From positions 3,472,001-3,536,000 of the forward strand of contig CAWDDH010000003.1 in assembly GCA_963801105.1 (NCBI GenBank): a stretch of 64,000 bases of DNA, read 5' to 3'. Source of the DNA: JAENVU01 sp963801105 (GTDB lineage: Bacteria; Actinomycetota; Acidimicrobiia; IMCC26256; JAENVU01). Positions 1-8,180 of the stretch are shown one piece after another. Each line of letters begins with the position of its first letter. Within the stretch, counting starts at the first letter, position 1. Position numbers and translations under genes: made by a program. The notes under the pieces were generated by a model, which had not been told where the DNA came from, ran no database searches, and worked only from the letters and a program-made list of their open reading frames with translations.

Positions 1-729
1 ACCGTCACCCGACGTCACGAAGGTCCGCTCGACGTCCATGGGCTCCGCGCCGGACTCCCCCCCGGTGCCGAGCACGCGCCGGGCTTCGAAGGCGGTCTCG
101 TCCGCGCTCGAGACCAGCACGACGTCGGGACCCATGACGTCGGCGATCGTGCGCGCGAGCAGCGGGTAGTGCGTGCACCCGAGGATCAGCGTGTCGATGT
201 CGGCCCTGCGCACCGGCGCGAGCAGCCGTTCGGCGAGCACGTGCACCTGGTCCGAGTCCACGTCCCCCGACTCGACGAACTCGACGAAACCAGGGCACGC
301 GGCACACGTGAGCTCCACGCCGAATCCGGTCGCCGCCCGTTGGTAGGAGCCGCTCGCGATGGTGCCGACGGTACCGATCACCCCGATCCGTCCCGTGCTG
401 GTCACCGAGGCCGCCGCGCGCATGCCCGGCTCGACCACGCCGATCACCGGGACGTCGCAGCGGGCGTCGAGCACCTCGAGCGCCGCGGAGGTGGCGCTGT
501 TGCACGCGACCACGATCGCGCCGACGCCCCGGTCCACGAGCAGGTCGCCGATCTCGACCGCGTACTTGAGGACTTCGTGGACCGGCTTCGGACCGTAGGG
601 GAACCGACCCGTGTCACCGAAGTACACCGACGAGCGGGACGGCAACAGGTCGATGAGCGCCCGCAGCACCGTGAGGCCTCCGAGGCCCGAATCGAAGACG
701 CCGACGGGTCGACGGTCGGCGGCCACCAT
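1..729 (-). CDS. murI: glutamate racemase (3' end cut by window edge)
   Basis: Interconverts L- and D-glutamate in the cytosol to supply D-Glu for peptidoglycan. The 243 residues visible carry the family N-terminus FDSGLGG (residues 12-18), the first catalytic cysteine in ACNSAT (Cys76) and the second in GCTHYPLL (Cys185). Reading runs off the left edge, so the last roughly 20-30 residues are missing. The ATG at 729 lies 10 bases after the sua5 stop and the gene is the last visible member of the minus-strand run that holds mec, cysO and cysM. In Mycobacterium tuberculosis murI also follows mec-cysO-cysM. A TAGCGT hexamer 7 bases before the ATG could give it a leaderless promoter of its own. 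Confidence 0.95.
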   Translation of the reverse strand, partial: MVAADRRPVGVFDSGLGGLTVLRALIDLLPSRSSVYFGDTGRFPYGPKPVHEVLKYAVEIGDLLVDRGVGAIVVACNSATSAALEVLDARCDVPVIGVVEPGMRAAASVTSTGRIGVIGTVGTIASGSYQRAATGFGVELTCAACPGFVEFVESGDVDSDQVHVLAERLLAPVRRADIDTLILGCTHYPLLARTIADVMGPDVVLVSSADETAFEARRVLGTGGESGAEPMDVERTFVTSGDG

Positions 730-739
730 CCGCGCCACG

Positions 740-1716
740 CTACCGGGCCGCGGCGGCCCGACCGAGCCGGTCCGCGATCGCAGCGCCGAGCCCCGTGGGA
801 TCGGGTGGGATGGCGAGCACGACGTCGAGGCCGACGGCGTCCGCCTGGCGAAGCGCGGCGTAGACGACCTTGGCGTACGCGTCGAGCGACTCGGGTGCCG
901 CGAGCGTCACGACCCGGTCGGCGTCGACCAGGCCGATGAGTCTGTCGAGGTCGCGACGGAGCGCGATCAGCCCGACCCGGTGGTCCTGGCCCACCAGCGC
1001 ACTCGCGCGGGCCGCGAGGTCCGAGGCCGAGACCGTCTCGACTCGCGCCTCGGGCGCATAGTGCGTCGCGTGCGTGCCCGGGGCTCGGGTCGTCCCACCC
1101 ACCCCGACGTCCCGGCCGAGCACGTCCGCCACCATCTCGACCGTGATCGCGCCGAGGCGCAGCACCCGGGGGTCAGATGTCGAGCAGTCGACGATCGTCG
1201 ACTCGACGCCGATCGTGCACGATCCACCGTCGAGCACGAGATCGACATCGTCTCCGAGGTCCTCGACGACGGCCGCCGCGGAGGTCGGGCTCACCCGTCC
1301 GTACCGGTTGGCCGACGGTGCCGCGATCCCGCTGCCGAATGCGTCGAGCAGAGCGAGCGCGACGGGATGGGCCGGCATCCGCAGCCCGACGGTCTCGAGG
1401 CCTCCCGTCGCGACGCGGCTCACCCGGTCGGCGGCGGGGACGATCACGGTGAGCGCGCCCGGCCAGAAGGCCGCCGTCAGCGCGGCGACCGCGGTGTCCG
1501 CTCCGCCGCTCGACCAGTCCTGGACGCGGGCCGCGCGCCCAGGTGGACGATCACGGGGTGATCGGTGGGCCGGCCCTTGACCTCGTACAGCCGGTGGAGC
1601 GCGTCGGGGTCCGTGGCATCGGCGCCGAGGCCGTAGACCGTCTCGGTGGGGAAGGCCACCAGGCCGCCGCTCCCGAGCACCATCGCGGCCCGTCGGACCT
1701 CGGGCGAGACGCTCAC
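740..1716 (-). CDS. L-threonylcarbamoyladenylate synthase, Sua5 type, frameshifted
   Basis: Makes threonylcarbamoyl-AMP from threonine, bicarbonate and ATP for the t6A37 modification of tRNA. The N-terminal part (1716 to about 1540) encodes the YrdC signatures FPTETVYGLGADA and KGRPTDHPVIVHL. The rest, AAFWPGALTVIVP, SANRYGRVSPT and the Sua5-specific C-terminal THYAPEA, lies in another frame. One base appears to be missing in the GC run near 1535. Corrected, the protein is about 325 residues, normal for the two-domain Sua5 form. The GTG start at 1716 overlaps the cysM stop by four bases (GTGA), so translation is probably coupled. The function is normally essential, so a sequencing indel is more likely than a dead gene. 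Confidence 0.88.
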
Positions 1717-2651
1717 CAGTAGTTGATGCGGCGCGCGCGTTCCTCGACCACGTCGAGGTCGTCGGTCCACGCGCCCGAGGACAGGTACTTCCAGCCGCCG
1801 TCGGGCAACAGCGTGACGATGGTCCCGGCCTCCATCTGCGCGGCGACCTTCGCCGCGCCGGCGACGGCCGCGCCCGAGGAGATCCCCGCGAACACACCAC
1901 ACTCGTCGAGCAGGCGTCGGGTCCACTCGATCGACTCGCGGTTGCGCACGATCGTCTTGCGGTCGAGCACGTCGGGATCGAAGATCGGCGGGACGAAGCC
2001 GTCGTCGAGGCTCCGGAGCCCCTGCACGAGCTCCCCCGCCGGCGGCTCCACCGCCACGATGCGGACGCCGGGCCTCCGCTCCTTCAGGTAGCGGCCGACC
2101 CCCATCAGCGTGCCGCTCGTGCCGAGTCCGGCCACGAACGCGTCGACCTCGGGGCAGTCGCGCCAGATCTCGGGACCGGTGCCCTCGTAGTGCGCGAGCG
2201 GGTTCGCCGGGTTGCCGTACTGGTACAGGAACACGTAGCCCGGATCGGCCGCCGCGATCTCCTGCGCGCGGCGAATCGCACCGTTGCTGCCCTCCTCGCC
2301 GGGGCTGAGCGTGATCTCCGCGCCGAAGATCTCGAGCAGCTGACGTCGCTCCACGCTCACGTTCTCGGGCATGACGACCCGGAGCGAGTAGCCGCGCAGC
2401 TTCGCGACCAGGGCCAGACCGATTCCGGTGTTGCCCGACGACGGCTCCAGGATCGCGGCGCCCGGGCGCAGGACACCGTCGGCCTCGGCGAGCTCAACCA
2501 TCTTGAGGGCGATCCGATCCTTCGCGCTGCCGCCCGGATTCTGGCCCTCGAGCTTGGCGTAGATCCGGACGTCCGGGTTCGGGCTCAGCTGGTGGATGCC
2601 GACGAGCGGCGTGTCACCGATGAGACCGAGGACGCTCTCGTGCTTGACCAC
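1713..2651 (-). CDS. cysM: cysteine synthase, CysM/CysO-dependent type
   Basis: PLP-dependent enzyme of 312 residues. In mycobacteria CysM uses O-phospho-L-serine and the thiocarboxylated carrier CysO as sulfur donor. Visible features are the PLP lysine in GGSAKDR (Lys44), the phosphate-binding loop EPSSGNTGIGLA, VMPENVSVERRQLLE, AGLGTSGTLMG, and a C-terminal DGGWKYLSSGAW that closely follows the mycobacterial CysM C-terminus. Its neighbours cysO and mec confirm the carrier-dependent route rather than the classical O-acetylserine route. cysO ends 19 bases upstream and sua5 overlaps its stop by four bases, so all are probably on one transcript. Confidence 0.93.
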   Translation of the reverse strand: MVKHESVLGLIGDTPLVGIHQLSPNPDVRIYAKLEGQNPGGSAKDRIALKMVELAEADGVLRPGAAILEPSSGNTGIGLALVAKLRGYSLRVVMPENVSVERRQLLEIFGAEITLSPGEEGSNGAIRRAQEIAAADPGYVFLYQYGNPANPLAHYEGTGPEIWRDCPEVDAFVAGLGTSGTLMGVGRYLKERRPGVRIVAVEPPAGELVQGLRSLDDGFVPPIFDPDVLDRKTIVRNRESIEWTRRLLDECGVFAGISSGAAVAGAAKVAAQMEAGTIVTLLPDGGWKYLSSGAWTDDLDVVEERARRINYW

Positions 2652-2670
2652 GCGGGACGGACCGGGGCGA

Positions 2671-2946
2671 TCAGCCGCCGGCGACGGCGGGAAGGATCGA
2701 CACGACGTCGGCGTCGGTCAGCGGGGTCGCGAGCTGCTCCAGATAGCGGATGTCGTCGTCGTTCACGTACACGTTCACGAACTTGTGGAGCACGCCGGAT
2801 TCGTCGACGAGCTGGCCCTGCAGGCCCGGATACTGCGCGGAGAGGGCCGAGAACACCTCGCCGACGGTCCTGCCCTCGGCGGTCACGGAGGAGGCACCGG
2901 ACGCGTGCACGCGCAACAGGGTCGGGAGACGAACTTCAACGGCCAT
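2671..2946 (-). CDS. cysO: CysO-type ubiquitin-like sulfur carrier protein
   Basis: Small beta-grasp protein of the MoaD/ThiS family, 91 residues, ending in the diglycine AVAGG whose C-terminal carboxylate is converted to a thiocarboxylate. KFVNVYVNDDDIRYLEQL matches the mycobacterial CysO core. It delivers sulfide to CysM; the CysO-cysteine product is then cleaved by Mec. The ATG at 2946 is directly preceded in frame by a GTG at 2949, and either could be the start. The gene lies between mec and cysM on the same strand. Confidence 0.93.
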   Translation of the reverse strand: MAVEVRLPTLLRVHASGASSVTAEGRTVGEVFSALSAQYPGLQGQLVDESGVLHKFVNVYVNDDDIRYLEQLATPLTDADVVSILPAVAGG

Positions 2947-3027
2947 CACGCCAGCCTATAACTCCGACCTCGGGGGTCGACATTGCGTGACGGATGCCAC
3001 CGTCACGCGCGCGGACGCGGGCTCGGG

Positions 3028-3474
3028 TCAGGCGTCGAGGACGACGGAGCACTCGGCGACGACACCGTCCCGGATGCGGTACGCCCGCAGCATCGGCTCG
3101 TCGTCACGAAGGGACACGATCACGTAGATCCACATCGGGTCGACCGCCAGGCGGATGTCGGTCGGCGACGGGTACGGGTCGGTATGCGTGTGCGAGTGCC
3201 ACACCCCGACGATCTCGTGCCCCAGGTCGTCGGCGGTCCGGCTCGCTCGGAGGTAGTCCCGACCGTCGACGGTGTACGTGCGCGCCGAGGCGTCGACGTT
3301 GGTCGCCGGCACCACCTCGCTGACGACGCCAGTCGCCTCGCGTGCACTCAACGGCCCCGCGACGGGACCGACGAGCAGGCCGCACGCCTCGTCCGGGAGG
3401 CCGTCGTAGCAATGACCGACGACCCGCCGGAAGCTCTCGGCCGAAAGTCGGACCAGGGGCGGGGCGAAGGTCAT
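3028..3474 (-). CDS. mec: Mec-type JAMM metallopeptidase (CysO-cysteine hydrolase)
   Basis: Zinc peptidase of the M67/JAMM family, 148 residues, which in mycobacteria releases cysteine from the CysO-cysteine adduct. The JAMM motif is complete: Glu29 in LPDEACGLL, then HSH at 93-95, Ser103 and Asp106 (HSHTHTDPYPSPTD). The ATG at 3474 overlaps the stop of the upstream coxL-like gene (ATGA), so the peptidase is translationally coupled to a molybdenum hydroxylase, an unusual partner. Downstream are cysO and cysM. Role assigned from family plus context. Confidence 0.9.
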   Translation of the reverse strand: MTFAPPLVRLSAESFRRVVGHCYDGLPDEACGLLVGPVAGPLSAREATGVVSEVVPATNVDASARTYTVDGRDYLRASRTADDLGHEIVGVWHSHTHTDPYPSPTDIRLAVDPMWIYVIVSLRDDEPMLRAYRIRDGVVAECSVVLDA

Positions 3475-5765
3475 CGGCCCGCGGCGCGCTCGATCGCCTC
3501 CCACACCTTCCGAGCGGTGAGCGGCATGTCGATATGACGGATCCCGAGGTGCGACACCGCGTCGACGACCGCGTTCTGCACCGCCGGCGCGGACCCGATG
3601 GTGCCGGACTCGCCGACGCCCTTCGCCCCCAGGGGGTTCAGCGGCGTGGGCGTCTCGGTGTTGGACGTCTCGAAGCTCGGGAGCTCGGCGGCGCTCGGCA
3701 TCGCGTAGTCCATGAGGTTGGCGGTGAGGGGGTTGCCGTCCTCGTCGTAGGCGACCCCCTCCCACAGGGCCTGCGCGGAGCCCTGGGCGATGCCGCCGTG
3801 CTGCTGGCCGGCGACGAGCATCGGGTTGAGCACCCGACCGCAGTCGTCGACGGCGACGTGCCGGACGTGCTCGACCCTGCCCGTCTCGGTGTCGACCTCC
3901 ACCACCGCGATGTGCGCGCCGAACGGGAACGACGCCTCGCCCTGGTCGAAGTCGAGCGCGTGGTCGAGGCCCGGTTCCATCCCGTCGGGCAGGCGCGCCG
4001 GATCCTTCGCCGCCGCCGCCAGCTCCGACCAGCCGAGGGCGCTCGCGGGCACGCCCGCCACGCCGAGACCCGCTCCGGGCATCACGACGATGTCGTCGGC
4101 GTTCGCCTCGAGCAGGTGCGCGGCGAGCGCCTTCGCCTTGGCGAGCACCTCCTCACTGGCGCGGTAGAGCGCGCTCCCGCCGATCTGGAGCGACCGGGAG
4201 CCCATCGTGCCCTGCCCCCGCGGGACGAGCTTCGTGTCCGACTGGACGAGGCGCACCTGTTCCATGGGCACGCCCAGGAGCTCCTCCACGATCATGGCGA
4301 ACGCCGTCTCGTGGCCCTGGCCGTGCGCGGAGGTCCCGACGATCGCGGACACCGAGCCGTCGTCCTCGATCCGGATCTCGCCGTACTCCTGGAACAGGCC
4401 GCCCGCGGTGATCTCGACGTAGGTCGACACGCCGATGCCCAGCTGCTTGACGTCCCCGCGGGCCCGACGCGCGGCCTGCTCCGCGCGCAGCTCCTCGTAG
4501 CCCGCGATCCGGCACGCCTCGTCGAGGGCGCGGGCGTACTCACCGACGTCGTAGTTCGCCCCGGTGACGGTGGTGAGGGGGAACGCCTCGGGCGGGATGA
4601 AGTTCTGCTTGCGGATCGCGACCGGATCCATCCCGAGCTCGTCGGCCGCGATGTCGACCATCCGCTCGAGCATCTGGGTCGCCTCCGGCCGGCCCGCGCC
4701 GCGGTAGGCCGCGATGGTGGTGGTGTTCGTGGCGGAGCTGTAGGTGTTCACCTCGACCTTGGGGATCGTGTACACGCCCTGCGCCATCGTGCGCGTGAAG
4801 TAGGGCAGGAACGCGCCGATCGCCGGATACGCCCCGCCGTTCTGGAAGATCTTCGCCCGCAGGCCCGTGATGGTGCCGTCCCGGCGCAGCCCCATCTCGA
4901 CGTGCTGGATCTGACCCCGGCCCTGGGTCATCGCCACCATGTTCTCCGAGCGCGTCTCGGTCCACTTCACGGGTCGGCCGAGCAGACCGAAGGCCCGCAC
5001 CGCCAGCGCGTACTCGACGTAGAAGGGCATCTTGGCGCCGAACCCGCCGCCGACCGCCGGGGCGATCACGCGGACCTCGCCGGCCGGCCGGCCGGCGGCC
5101 ACGGCGAGATCGTTCACGAGCGAGTGCGGGTTCTGGGTCGGGATGCGGCAGACGAGCTGGCCGTCCTCCTCGGTCACGAGGATCCCGTTGGCCTCCATGG
5201 GGACCGCCGCGACCCGCTGGTTCTCGAGGCGGGCCGACACGACGACCTCCGCATCGGCCAGGAGCTCCGGGTCCTCCCCGAACTCGAACGCGAACGCGAG
5301 GTTCGAGCCGTGCTCCTCGAAGAGCACGGGCGCGTCCTCCGCGAGCGCAGCCTCGGCGTCGACGACCGCCGGGAGCGGGTCGTAGTCCACGATCACCTGC
5401 TCGGCCGCGTCGACGGCCTGGGCCCGCGTCTCGGCGAACACCGCGGCGACGATGTCGCCTACGAACCGCACCCGGTCGGTCGCCAGCGGTGGGCGGTTGA
5501 ACTCGGGCGCGAGCATCACGAAGCCCTGGATCGGGTCGATCGACAGGTTCGCCGACGTGTACACGGCGAGCACGCCGGGCATCGACTCCGCATCGGCGAT
5601 GTCGATCCCCTCGATCCGGGCGTGCGCGATGGTCGAGCGCACGAACACGACGTGCGCGAGCCCCTCGACGGCGAAGTCGTCGAAGTACCGGGACCCGCCG
5701 CGCAGGATGGTGGGATCCTCCCGTCGGAGGACCGCATTCCCGAGTATCGAACCGGACGCTGCCAC
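3471..5765 (-). CDS. CoxL/xanthine dehydrogenase-type molybdopterin large subunit (form II motif), orphan
   Basis: Large subunit of the molybdenum hydroxylase family, about 764 residues. It has the N-terminal a/b hammerhead domain, GGGFGAKMPFYVE for molybdopterin binding, the active-site loop AYRGAGRPEA and the catalytic-glutamate motif KGVGESG. AYRGAGR is the form II signature; true CO dehydrogenase (form I) has AYRCSFR, so CO oxidation should not be assumed and the substrate is unknown. The usual medium FAD (CoxM) and small 2Fe-2S (CoxS) subunits are not in the window. The GTG at 5765 has a good Shine-Dalgarno GGGAG; an upstream in-frame TTG at 5795 is a weaker choice. It is followed by mec with a four-base overlap. 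Confidence 0.87.
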   Translation of the reverse strand: MAASGSILGNAVLRREDPTILRGGSRYFDDFAVEGLAHVVFVRSTIAHARIEGIDIADAESMPGVLAVYTSANLSIDPIQGFVMLAPEFNRPPLATDRVRFVGDIVAAVFAETRAQAVDAAEQVIVDYDPLPAVVDAEAALAEDAPVLFEEHGSNLAFAFEFGEDPELLADAEVVVSARLENQRVAAVPMEANGILVTEEDGQLVCRIPTQNPHSLVNDLAVAAGRPAGEVRVIAPAVGGGFGAKMPFYVEYALAVRAFGLLGRPVKWTETRSENMVAMTQGRGQIQHVEMGLRRDGTITGLRAKIFQNGGAYPAIGAFLPYFTRTMAQGVYTIPKVEVNTYSSATNTTTIAAYRGAGRPEATQMLERMVDIAADELGMDPVAIRKQNFIPPEAFPLTTVTGANYDVGEYARALDEACRIAGYEELRAEQAARRARGDVKQLGIGVSTYVEITAGGLFQEYGEIRIEDDGSVSAIVGTSAHGQGHETAFAMIVEELLGVPMEQVRLVQSDTKLVPRGQGTMGSRSLQIGGSALYRASEEVLAKAKALAAHLLEANADDIVVMPGAGLGVAGVPASALGWSELAAAAKDPARLPDGMEPGLDHALDFDQGEASFPFGAHIAVVEVDTETGRVEHVRHVAVDDCGRVLNPMLVAGQQHGGIAQGSAQALWEGVAYDEDGNPLTANLMDYAMPSAAELPSFETSNTETPTPLNPLGAKGVGESGTIGSAPAVQNAVVDAVSHLGIRHIDMPLTARKVWEAIERAAGR

Positions 5766-5796
5766 GTGCGCACTCCCTGTCGGCGGTCGGCGCAAT

Positions 5797-6129
5797 CTAT
5801 CCGGCGGCCCCAGGAGGCTCGGGCGGCCCGACGAGCGTCGTCTCGTGCCCCGGGTGGTCCATGAACCGCGCGACGTCCGCCATGATCTCGTCCCGGCCCT
5901 CCTCGGAGTCGAAGAAGCGCTCGTCGAAGTCCGTCCGGGTCACGAACCCGAGGCGGGCGACGCCATCGATCGGCGGCGTGTTCCCGGTCAGCGTCTCGGT
6001 CACGACGTACTGGTGGTAGTCGGCGAGCCCGACGTGACGGCGCAGCGCCAGCGGCGCATGCCGCTCGGTCCAGTGCCGGGCGAACGCCGCGTGGTCCATC
6101 GCCGGACTCCGGCGCATCAACGAGACCAT
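5797..6129 (-). CDS. EthD-like ferredoxin-fold protein, C-terminal domain
   Basis: About 110 residues with an EthD/Dabb-like pattern: MVSLMRRSPAMDHAAFARHW at the start, HAPLALR, then a Phe/Asp-rich end (DEIMADVARFMDH). EthD proteins are small alpha-beta barrel proteins near oxidative catabolic genes; their reaction is usually unknown. The real gene may be longer: the reading frame 6117-6368 just upstream looks like the N-terminal half of a two-domain EthD protein, and one missing base near 6150 would join them. It ends 31 bases before the coxL-like gene, suggesting cotranscription. Confidence 0.55.
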   Translation of the reverse strand: MVSLMRRSPAMDHAAFARHWTERHAPLALRRHVGLADYHQYVVTETLTGNTPPIDGVARLGFVTRTDFDERFFDSEEGRDEIMADVARFMDHPGHETTLVGPPEPPGAAG

Positions 6130-6368
6130 GGCGACCGCGCACTCGGATGCACCCGCCGCGGGACGTGCTCCTCCGCGCGCCAGGCCCACACCTCCTCGCC
6201 GAGTCCGTCAAGCCGTTCCCGCGCAAGGTCGTCCGGTGCGACCACGAACGCGTCGAACGGACGACCTCGTGCGGAGGGGCCCTGATCGGACAGCGCGCGG
6301 CTCACCGTGAACACACCGTCGGTCCCCAAGTCCCCGTCCGGACGCCAGACGGCTGCGATCACCACCAT
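6117..6368 (-). CDS. possible N-terminal half of the EthD-like gene (frameshifted)
   Basis: An 83-residue frame starting MVVIAAVWRPDG, with actinobacterial codon use, which runs into the EthD frame by overlapping it at 6117-6129. The ATG at 6368 is preceded by TACCGT at 6380-6375 with a 6-base spacer, the same leaderless-promoter pattern as its neighbours, which supports a genuine gene start here. The last dozen residues become arginine/serine-rich as expected after a shift. I read it as the beginning of one EthD-like gene ending at 5797. It could instead be a small independent ORF of unknown function. Confidence 0.42.
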   Translation of the reverse strand: MVVIAAVWRPDGDLGTDGVFTVSRALSDQGPSARGRPFDAFVVAPDDLARERLDGLGEEVWAWRAEEHVPRRVHPSARSPWSR

Positions 6369-6374
6369 CGCCGC

Positions 6375-6423
6375 ACGGTACCGGCCGTGCGGCGACCGCA
6401 CTGCCTCGCCGTGCTCCTAGGCT
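6375..6423. promoter_or_regulatory. divergent promoter region, EthD-like gene / BKACE gene
   Basis: Two -10-like hexamers face outward: TACCGT (minus strand, 6380-6375), 6 bases before the ATG at 6368, and TAGGCT (plus strand, 6418-6423), 8 bases before the GTG at 6432. Neither start has a Shine-Dalgarno sequence, so both mRNAs are predicted to be leaderless. Confidence 0.5.
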
Positions 6424-6431
6424 CAGCGGCC

Positions 6432-7310
6432 GTGACGCCCCCGGTCATCATCGAAGTGGCGCTCAACGGCGTCAGCAGTCGGTCCCGGAACTCGCGCGTC
6501 CCCATCACGCCCGCCGATCTCGCCGCAGCCGGGATCGCGTGCGTCGACGCCGGCGCCACCATCGTGCACACCCACGCCCACAACCTGGGCGCACCCGTCG
6601 AGGAGCTGGTCGCCGCCTACGCCGAGAGCTACGAGACCGTGCTCGACGCCCGCCCGGGGACGGTGCTCTACCCGACGACCGGACTCGGGACGACGCCGGC
6701 CGCGCGCTACCACCACGTGCTCGAGCTCGCGGGCAGCGGCATGGTGCGCAGCGCGTTCGTCGACCCCGGTTCGGTGAACCTCGGCGGGACCGGACCCGAC
6801 GGCCTGCCGCCGCCGATCGACTACGTGTACACGAACACGTTCGCCGACATCCGCTACGGCTTCGACCTGTGCGCACGGCATCGACTGGGGCCGAGCGTCG
6901 CGGTGTTCGAGCCCGGGTTCCTCCAGGTGGTGCTCGCCTATCACGAGGCCGGCGCGCTGCCGCCCGGCACGCTCGTCAAGCTGTACTTCGCCGCGGGCGG
7001 CTACCTCACCGCCGGCCGGCCGCTGTGGGGAGTCCCGCCGATCGACGAGGGGCTCGACCTCTACCTCGCAATGCTCGCGGGCACCGGGATCCCGTGGGCG
7101 ATCGCGATCGTCGGCGGCGCGGCGCTCGACCACCCGCTCACCCGGCGGGCACTCGAGCTCGGCGGGCATCTGCGCGTCGGGCTCGAGGACGATCCGGACG
7201 GTCCCGAGAACGCGGAGATCGTCTCGGCGGCGGCTGCGCTGTGCCACGACCTCGGGCGCCCGGTCGCCACCCTCGCCGAGACCGAGGACCTGCTCGGTCT
7301 TCCCCGCTGA
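6432..7310 (+). CDS. BKACE (DUF849) 3-keto-acid cleavage enzyme family protein
   Basis: 292 residues of the DUF849 family. Characterised members are Zn-dependent TIM barrels that cleave beta-keto acids with acetyl-CoA. Family features are VIIEVALNG near the N-terminus, the metal-binding HTHAH, PTTGLG, FEPGFLQ and the C-terminal GLEDD. The GTG at 6432 is chosen because the N-terminal beta strand begins there and a TAGGCT hexamer lies 8 bases upstream. It converges on the FAH-family gene with only 3 bases between stops. The exact keto-acid substrate cannot be read from the sequence. Confidence 0.85.
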   Translation: MTPPVIIEVALNGVSSRSRNSRVPITPADLAAAGIACVDAGATIVHTHAHNLGAPVEELVAAYAESYETVLDARPGTVLYPTTGLGTTPAARYHHVLELAGSGMVRSAFVDPGSVNLGGTGPDGLPPPIDYVYTNTFADIRYGFDLCARHRLGPSVAVFEPGFLQVVLAYHEAGALPPGTLVKLYFAAGGYLTAGRPLWGVPPIDEGLDLYLAMLAGTGIPWAIAIVGGAALDHPLTRRALELGGHLRVGLEDDPDGPENAEIVSAAAALCHDLGRPVATLAETEDLLGLPR

Positions 7311-7313
7311 AGA

Positions 7314-8117
7314 TCAGCGCCCGCCGTCGGCGCGCACGACCGGGTGCTCGATCGCACCGATCCGGTCGATCTCCACCCGCACGACATCGCCGATCGCGAG
7401 GTAGCGCGGCGGGACCATTCCGTGACCCACGCCCGGCGGCGTCCCGGTGAACACGAGGTCCCCGGGCTCGAGCGTGATCGCCTGGGTGATGAAGGCGATC
7501 AGGTGCGCGACCCCGAAGACCATGTTCGCGGTGGAGTCCTCCTGACGGACCTCGCCATTGACGAGGCATCGGATCCCGAGCACCTGCGGGTCGGCGATCT
7601 CATCGGCGGTGACGATCCAGGGACCCGTCGGCGCGAAGGTGTCCAGCGACTTGCCCCGCACCCACTGCGTGTCGCCGAACTGCAGGTCACGAGCGGACAC
7701 GTCGTCGCCGCACGTGTAGCCGAGCACGACGTCGAGCGCCCGGTCCTCGCTCACCCGGGACGCGTGGCGGCCGATCACCACCACCAGCTCGGCCTCGTAG
7801 TCGAGCGCGCCGGTGATCGTCGGGTACCGCACGGCGTCACGCGGACCGACGACCGCGTTCGCCCACTTGGCGAAGAGCTGTGGGCGGTCCGGGACCGCGG
7901 AGCCGGTCTCGGCCGCGTGCTCGGCGTAGTTGCGGCCGATACCCACCACCTTCCCCGGTCGCGGGACGGGAGCCAGGAGCTCGACGACGTCGAGCGCCCC
8001 GACCGCGTCGCCCGGCCGGATCCCGGTGAGATCAGTCCCCGCGTCGAGGACGGTGTCGCCCTCGACCACCCCGAACCGCACGGCGCCGTCGTCGCGACGG
8101 TAGGAGACGATCCGCAT
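7314..8117 (-). CDS. fumarylacetoacetate hydrolase-family protein
   Basis: 267 residues with the FAH C-terminal-domain fold used by acylpyruvate hydrolases, 2-oxo-hepta-3-ene-dioate hydratases and oxaloacetate decarboxylases. Seen: GKVVGIGRNYAEHA, the metal-binding DYEAELVVVIG, GYTCGDDVSARDLQ, KSLDTFAPTGPW, and FTGTPPGVG near the end. The family acts on small 2-oxo acids, often in aromatic ring breakdown. The neighbouring BKACE gene suggests keto-acid catabolism but does not fix the substrate. The start is ATG at 8117, with TAGCGT 6 bases upstream. Confidence 0.86.
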   Translation of the reverse strand: MRIVSYRRDDGAVRFGVVEGDTVLDAGTDLTGIRPGDAVGALDVVELLAPVPRPGKVVGIGRNYAEHAAETGSAVPDRPQLFAKWANAVVGPRDAVRYPTITGALDYEAELVVVIGRHASRVSEDRALDVVLGYTCGDDVSARDLQFGDTQWVRGKSLDTFAPTGPWIVTADEIADPQVLGIRCLVNGEVRQEDSTANMVFGVAHLIAFITQAITLEPGDLVFTGTPPGVGHGMVPPRYLAIGDVVRVEIDRIGAIEHPVVRADGGR

Positions 8118-8123
8118 CCGCCC

Positions 8124-8174
8124 ACGCTACGGCCGGCGAAGCCATGCGGCCCGGCCGAGGAGAACGGGTAGCGT
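8124..8174. promoter_or_regulatory. divergent leaderless promoters, FAH gene / smpB
   Basis: TAGCGT on the minus strand (8129-8124) is 6 bases before the FAH-family ATG at 8117. TAGCGT on the plus strand (8169-8174) is 6 bases before the smpB ATG at 8181. The identical hexamer and spacer on both sides is the clearest example of the start-site pattern seen across the window. Confidence 0.6.
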
Positions 8175-8180
8175 CGCCGG

